Below, in pieces: positions 58,470 to 64,000 of a DNA stretch of 64,000 nt. The notes under the pieces are model-generated. The model was not told the DNA's origin, did no database searches, and saw only the letters and a program-made list of their open reading frames with translations. How positions within the stretch are numbered: position 1 is the stretch's first letter; the number at the start of each line of letters is the position of its first letter. Made by a program: the position numbers and the translations under genes. Source of the DNA: Ottelia alismoides. Its lineage: Eukaryota; Streptophyta; Magnoliopsida; Alismatales; Hydrocharitaceae. The DNA lies in NCBI GenBank assembly GCA_037367405.1, contig JAZKJV010001865.1:1394294-1458293 (forward strand). The letters are read 5' to 3'.

Positions 58470-60325
58470 CTTGAAGGTCAAAAGGAAATCGAGAATGAAA
58501 GAATGATACATATGTCTAACCAGGAATAAAGGGAGTGCAGAATAGTAGAAGGATCAAAATGAGCGGGGGACAAATGAGAAATAAAATAGGTGAAAATGAA
58601 AAAGGCACAAAGTGTGCGGGACTTATCTTTGAACTTTACTAAATTAAACAAACACCAAGCAATTGTGTGTTCACAAACTCAACACATGTGATGCCATAAG
58701 AGTTCGACTAATTTTTATATTTTCAATATTATTTTGTGTTTTGCAGGCAAGATCTTATAATGAGTTCTTATGATCGTTATCCCTATAGGAGTGTGTGTAC
58801 TACAAGGCAAGGGCCTCGTACTTCTTCCACCTACTTTGTAACATGTGATCTACGCACTGAAAGGTCTTTGATCTCTTTCCTTGGGTGCTACTTAGCTAAA
58901 GAATAAAAAAAGGAAGCTAATAGGAAAAACCACTTATTCGGACATCGCTCTCAACGGAATCACCCATATGCGTGCAATGACATCTCGAACGTAAAATGAT
59001 GAGACCGGCACACTTACAAGGGTGTGGCCTACGCTCAGTACTTCAGACATGGTCGGATGCTCCACACAATGTAGGAACACCGTGTATGACAAGCCCTTAC
59101 TTAATCATGTACGATATAAGCGCAAATACTTAATCATCCCAGGTAATAATCAAAGCACCACGGATCGGGATTTAGGCTTTATTCCTTTTGGGACGAGCCT
59201 CACTCAGTCTGGAATGTACCTGAATACAATGAGGGCTTTATGAACCCAAAAAATTGATGTTTATTATGGATTTTATTAAGGTCAAAGTGTTATTAAAAGT
59301 CCCCTTGTTTTAGTTTTTGAGTGTTCAAAATTTTTTAGTATTTTTCATAGCAAGATACTTTACGATTTTTTTGTATTTTTCTTTTAATCCTAAGTGATAT
59401 AAACACAGTGGGAGGAGATGGAAAAGCTGTGCATGTTGTCACTGAGATGGAAATCTCACCTTAGTGACTAATGATTCATGCAAAGATAGAATTACTTACA
59501 GTGGTTCCCATCTCTCTCCATGTATGATGCGAGACAAAATTGAAATATCTACAATATATGGAGATATGCAAAGGCAAGAAAACATCCTAAACAACAACTT
59601 CTATTATGGGGAAGAACCAAAGGCTAATTACTCATAAATGAGATCCAAAAGTCCGGTCTCGGAAGTGCATCGGTTCCCGCCACAGCAGGTCCTGCAAATG
59701 TTGTATAGAACTGCTCTCCATGCTCGATCTCAGGTCCAAATATTTGACAATTAATATTGACTAAGTCCAAGCACGTAATACTATAGGTACATGCAATGTA
59801 ATTAAGGCTTCGGACCTAGATACTGAGTCAAGCAACCTAATGTCTAAGGGCTCACTCACATAATACAAATATAAACAAAGGCGGAAAGGTCAAAATGCAA
59901 GAAAAAAATAAAAGAAAGGTGGGAAAACATGAAAAACCGCAACGAAGCCCCCAAGTGAACAATCACCCCGACACTGGACCTCTCTAAGTGAGGGGTACTG
60001 TCCAAATTAATTACAAATTAATTAATTTACAAAAGTAAATCACTCTCAACACAAAAATAAAAATAAAACTAAGGTGGGTTGCTCTTCTCCTCTCCTTGCT
60101 CCTTTCTCCTACTCTCTCCTGGTTGGCACATATGAGAAGGCCAACCTCTGCTCGTCTCGGGTGCACCCACCTTGTAGGAGATAGCCCTCTTTAAGTCGTG
60201 CATCGTAAGATTGATCAACAAGGAAACAAGGATTAGAATTGTCAGATAATTATCAACATAAAATAAGCGGAAAATAAAGGAAGAGTAATATGCAGCAGTG
60301 TACAAAATATGATACAATCTGTTTC
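58470..60325 (-). other. G7 leader
   Basis: Parallel to the inverted G4 leader 42696-44421 in the same orientation. No ORF supported. ORF 60069-60449 on the minus strand runs through the PBS and LTR end, so it is not a gene. Confidence 0.65.
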
Positions 60326-60343
60326 TCCCCAACAACGACACCA
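60326..60343 (-). other. G7 primer-binding site
   Basis: Minus strand TGGTGTCGTTGTTGGGGA, three differences from TGGCGCCGTTGCCGGGGA; two bases from the LTR end. Confidence 0.85.
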
Positions 60344-60345
60344 CT

Positions 60346-63300
60346 TGAAATAGCCAAAACCACACATATATTGTCTTGTGGTCTATACAAGGCGGGGTCA
60401 CTGAGTCAATGTGATGATAGCCCACGTAGACCAAGGCTAAAATCAACAATCAACCCACACTATATAATCAAGTAAGAATAAACATGTGTGAATCAATATT
60501 TATTATAAACACTACAAGAAATGTGTATAGTGGAAAGGATAGTAGGGTGTTGAACATTAGGAACACACAGGTAGAACATGTATTTTATTTATAAATAAAT
60601 AAAATATATGTAAATATATATAGATATGTACACTATTTTATTAGGTTTTTGCTTGTTTTAAAATCTAATATATATACACACATACTTAATAATTTAAGAA
60701 ATATTCTATATATTGTTATTTAAAATAATTATAAAATAAATATAAGTATGAATAGTATTATAAAGAATATATTACTATATAAAAAGATAATACACTATAG
60801 GGATAATATACTTATAAATATATATAAAGTGACAGATAACAAAATAATTTGTTTTTTGTGTTTTATAATTTTTTACTGTTTTATGATTTTTCTAGTAATT
60901 TTGCTAATTTTTAGATATTTTTAAAATCAAAAATATCCCAAAACATGAATGAAGTAAATATGATGAATTGATTTAGCCTATAAAAATAGAAAAAAACATC
61001 AAAATATTTACAAATCAAATTTAATATATACTAATATATAAATAAAATTATAGAATTAGTGAGAAATATTTTTCAGATTTTTAAGATTTTTTGTATTTTT
61101 TTATGATTTCAGAGCTTCTAAATTTTTTCTCATTTTCTTTTTTATTTATAGGGATTTTCGATCTGGGGTACTAGGTACTATAATAAGCACATCTTATTTT
61201 TTGGGGAATTTTTCAAAAAGTTTTAATATTTTTTTAGATTTTTTAAAACAAACAACGAATACATGTGTAATATTTTATTTTTAATAAATTGGAAAATGGT
61301 GTAAAATGCAAATATAATTACATGCCTCAAATGAGCATGCACCCTAGTACCTCATCCTATTTTTTTCATAAATTTTGTTGTAGGGTGATATTTTAAAACT
61401 AGCTAAACATGCGAGGCACGGTGCAAATAACCCAAAAGTTTATAACTAATATTCAAGTTTGTATATTAAAACATAATTACATAAGGTACAGGGTTGTACA
61501 TGGAATTTGCCCACGCACGCAGGTCGCCACATGAGGTGACATGGTGGGGGGACTAAAATGCCATTTGAAAAATATAAGAGGGTTTACATGAAAATTATCC
61601 CTTAATTTTTAAATGTTACTTTATAATTACAGAACTAAATATTAAATACAAAAACTGCAAAGGGGTTCTTTGAAATATACCAACTTAAACACCTGGATCG
61701 GATCTTCCCCTAAGTGATGCATAGCAGATCTGATGGCTTTGGTCGGGAGACACTTTGTCTGATCCAAGGATTGCAATTAGACCAGGCGGAATTCCTGATA
61801 CAACTATAAAAATGAAATCAATGCTACAAAAATACCTAAGAACAATAAGGAAAGGGACTCGACTGAGCTAGAAGCTCAAGAAGCAGGACCTCGACGGTGA
61901 TGGCCAGAGGTGCTTGGATGTGCCACTTCCACCGATCCTCCAAGTTGTAGATCGGTGCGTCGCTTTCCTGTCATGAATGAGATACTATAGATGGTGTTTT
62001 AAGGGGCTATTCTCGGCTAGAGAGTGATTAAAAACACAAAAGTCGACCTGGGATCCTATTTATATATGGGTTTTTTTGGTGATTTTCGACAAGGGTTGGC
62101 GTGAACGGGGATGGTGGTAGGAGAAGATGGAGTGGCCAGCGAGGGAGAGGATCATACGGGCTACAGGGTAGTAGGAGGCTCGAGGCAAAGGGAGGAAGGA
62201 GTGGAGGTGTGAAAATTTGGTGAAGGAGGGCTGCTCGTGACTCTAACACGAGTCAAAGTGATGGAGTATAGTTCATCTAGGTCGACGAAGGGAGGGCCCT
62301 GGTTGGTCCACGTGGACCAACGAGGAATAAATGGTAAAAAATGTTTCTAAATTAAATAAAAAATAATAAATGAAATAACTAATTTAGGTTAAAAATGAAA
62401 AATGTATCTAATTTTATGTAGTATTTAATGCGTATTTTATTTATTTTTATGGCTTAATATATTATATGTTACTTTTTACAATTACACATATAGGTATATT
62501 CATCTATCTTTTATGTATTTTATTTTTATTTCATATCTTTAATTTATTATTTTATTCACATGATTTATATGATTAGGATTTATCTAGGTACACTTAAGTA
62601 TATATTTTTTATATTTTTCATATATACTATGTACACTTAAATAAATTAGGGAACTTATTATGTAGGTATATGCACAGTATAATCATATATGTATTTTCAT
62701 TTATTACTTTATTTTAGTATTTTATTTGTAGTTTTATTCTATTACAAATATGTGCATATAATATAAATAATATTTATAAAGTATTAAAATATAAAATTAT
62801 AAATATAGTAAAAAAAAATATTATGAATATTTTATTTAGGTATACTATACAACAAGGGTCCAAAACTTAACTTTTGCATCTTAACTCCAAATTAAATGAA
62901 ACCACCTTCATTAAATAGATTATTAAAAGTTATATGCAACTAAAGATGATTTTGATAAATTTGGGATTTGTATGGAGAAGATACAAGTATGTGAAGTTCA
63001 GGTTTTGGGTTTTTATTCTTAATGTAAAATGTACATTGTGCATTATTTTTCAGTGATATCAATTTTGTATTTTCTTTGTTTTTTTTATTCACAACTTTTA
63101 TGCAAAAAGTGCATTGATTTTATGTGTAAATAATAATGAATAAAATAGGTCCTGAAAGCTAATTATTGGTATATTTTTGTATGGTTTTTGGATTGTATAT
63201 TCTGTACAATTCGTCGACCTATCTCCCCCTACATTATTTCTTGTCGACTAAGTCATCATGATGACTAAGTCTAAGGGGCTAGAGCCACTCAACACCTATG

Positions 63301-63496
63301 GTATCTCATTTCTTTTTCTTTTCTTCCTTTATTCAATAATCTTGGACTTAAATATAACAAATACACAATATTTTACAAAATACTTTGTACAAATTAAAGA
63401 AAGCTTATTTTGACAAATTATTGATATATACAAGCATTTAACTAAGGATTTAAGGCCAAAATGTAAGAATAAAGGTGATAAAATATAGATTTATCA
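60346..63496 (-). repeat. G7 5' LTR (3.15 kb)
   Basis: On the minus strand it starts TGATAAATCTATATTTTATCA at 63496 and ends GGCTATTTCA at 60346. A PBS on the left and no PPT on the right identify it as a 5' LTR. It is mostly AT-rich with a GC-richer part (61480-62330) that holds a 20-bp perfect palindrome (62302-62321). Block 61500-61560 corresponds inverted to 41000-41060 of G4. Right flank CAAAG (63497-63501) is the candidate target duplication. ORF 62028-62249 lies inside the LTR. Confidence 0.8.
62302..62321. repeat. 20-bp perfect palindrome, G7 LTR
   Basis: GTTGGTCCACGTGGACCAAC, centred on a CACGTG (G-box) core. It is at the same relative place, next to the GC-rich part, as the near-palindromes of the other gypsy LTRs here. 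Confidence 0.9.
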
Positions 63497-64000
63497 CAAA
63501 GAAATTCAAAGCAGGGTTCGTGGGAGCAACTTTGGATGGTTCAACTTGACCATGGGAAGGTTGGGAATGGTGTGGAGGCTGATGGTAGGATTACGAGAGC
63601 TAAATTGAATAGGACTCTGATATTGCTGATGCTGAGGAGGTGTGTTGATAAGGAACAACCAAGTACTAGTGATAGGATTAGTGTGGACAGTATCACGACT
63701 GCTCGTACTGATTTTATAATCAATTGCCTTTCTATTGCAGAGACTATTGGTGGTTAGGCTGATTACCCTAGACAAATCTCCCTCCTTGCTGCTGAGGGAA
63801 TGGATGAGAATTGGCAGACTGGACTTGCTAATGTCCGCCTGGACGAGCTAGTTGTGCATCGTTAGATCACAAACATTCAACTCTTTAATAAGAGGTGGTG
63901 GGGGAGAACATGGGTCCTGCATGATCTGGAGCTCCGGCTGGTAAACAACAAGCTCTTGTTACGTCTGCTGAGTTGGCGTGGGCATGGGGGCCTACACGTA
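63497..64000 (-). pseudogene. G8: gag linker fragment of another gypsy element
   Basis: Minus-strand translation in one frame, with stops, is rich in Gln, His, Pro and Asn. It includes ANSHPFPQQQGGRFV, GNQPNH, YHQPPHHSQPSHGQVEPSKV and APTNPALNFF. This composition and the PSK.AP..PALN.F end resemble the linker after the CCHC region of Athila/Tat gag. An alternative frame 63506-63775 contains NTPPQHQQYQSP. The G7 LTR begins right after it, so G7 seems inserted in this gag. Plus-strand ORF 63536-63757 is treated as a shadow. The call is tentative because no conserved domain is covered. Confidence 0.45.

Noticed and set aside
60069..60449. 126-codon minus ORF with hydrophobic stretches, possible membrane protein
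   Set aside because: It covers the LTR end, the PBS and part of the leader of G7. Hydrophobic residues result from AT-rich codons.
45592..63496. G5 3' LTR and G7 5' LTR as one element
   Set aside because: LTR sequences belong to different families, the flanking 5-mers differ (ATGAT and CAAAG), and pol is missing between them.
63541..63723. 60-codon minus ORF with a strongly hydrophobic pattern
   Set aside because: The adjacent frame gives Gln/His/Pro-rich gag-linker sequence continuing through the whole 63497-64000 stretch, a better explanation.

Overview
The window looks like plant nuclear intergenic DNA made almost entirely of nested, decayed LTR retrotransposons. It is AT-rich with GC-richer islands of about 1 kb inside the long LTRs, and every recognisable coding piece is retroelement gag or pol carrying stops and frameshifts. 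I see no host gene, tRNA, rRNA, CRISPR array or bacterial-style operon. The protease, reverse transcriptase and integrase matches are to Athila-like Ty3/gypsy elements, with a smaller share of Ty1/copia. Both superfamilies are typical of seed plants; I cannot name the species. All family calls were made by eye from recalled motifs, with no database search.

Layout, using working names (G = gypsy, K = copia). Bases 1-1022 are a minus-strand copia fragment (K0), into which a related copia (K1, minus; LTR 1023-3821, coding remnants 3837-7560) is inserted. From 7881 to 13906 runs the 3' end of a plus-strand gypsy (G1: integrase tail, hairpin array, polypurine tract, LTR). It abuts the 3' LTR of G2, a minus-strand Athila-like element spanning 13907-40578 that still shows LTRs, PBS, gag, protease, RT, RNase H, integrase and PPT. 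G2 is split inside its RT by G3 (19582-32128, plus), a 12.5-kb element with ~3.1-kb LTRs and a matching 5-bp target duplication, AGTAA. G3 has a protease-like region but no RT, RNase H or integrase; a repeat-bearing coding region that I do not recognise occupies that place.

G2 itself sits in the LTR of a plus-strand element, G4 (40579-45591). In G4 a 2.74-kb block holding LTR end, PBS, leader and start of gag is inverted between 9-bp inverted repeats. G4 gag is interrupted by G5 (minus; 3' LTR 45592-48562). G5 is interrupted by a G3-family LTR (G6, 49626-53108), and that by a small copia LTR (K2, 53109-53423). After a scrambled, GC-rich K2 interior comes a K1-family LTR (K3, 54955-57141). Then follow gag, leader, PBS and LTR of G7 (minus, 57142-63496), itself apparently inserted in the gag linker of another minus element (G8, 63497-64000).

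The main unexplained signals are non-coding structures shared by several gypsy elements. They include a palindrome at the LTR tip, an array of four hairpins ending in polypurine-tract copies downstream of integrase, near-palindromes before the GC-rich LTR core, paired hairpins after it, and a leader block common to G2 and G3. The incomplete G3 element, with its two unrecognised coding regions, is the best candidate for something undescribed.
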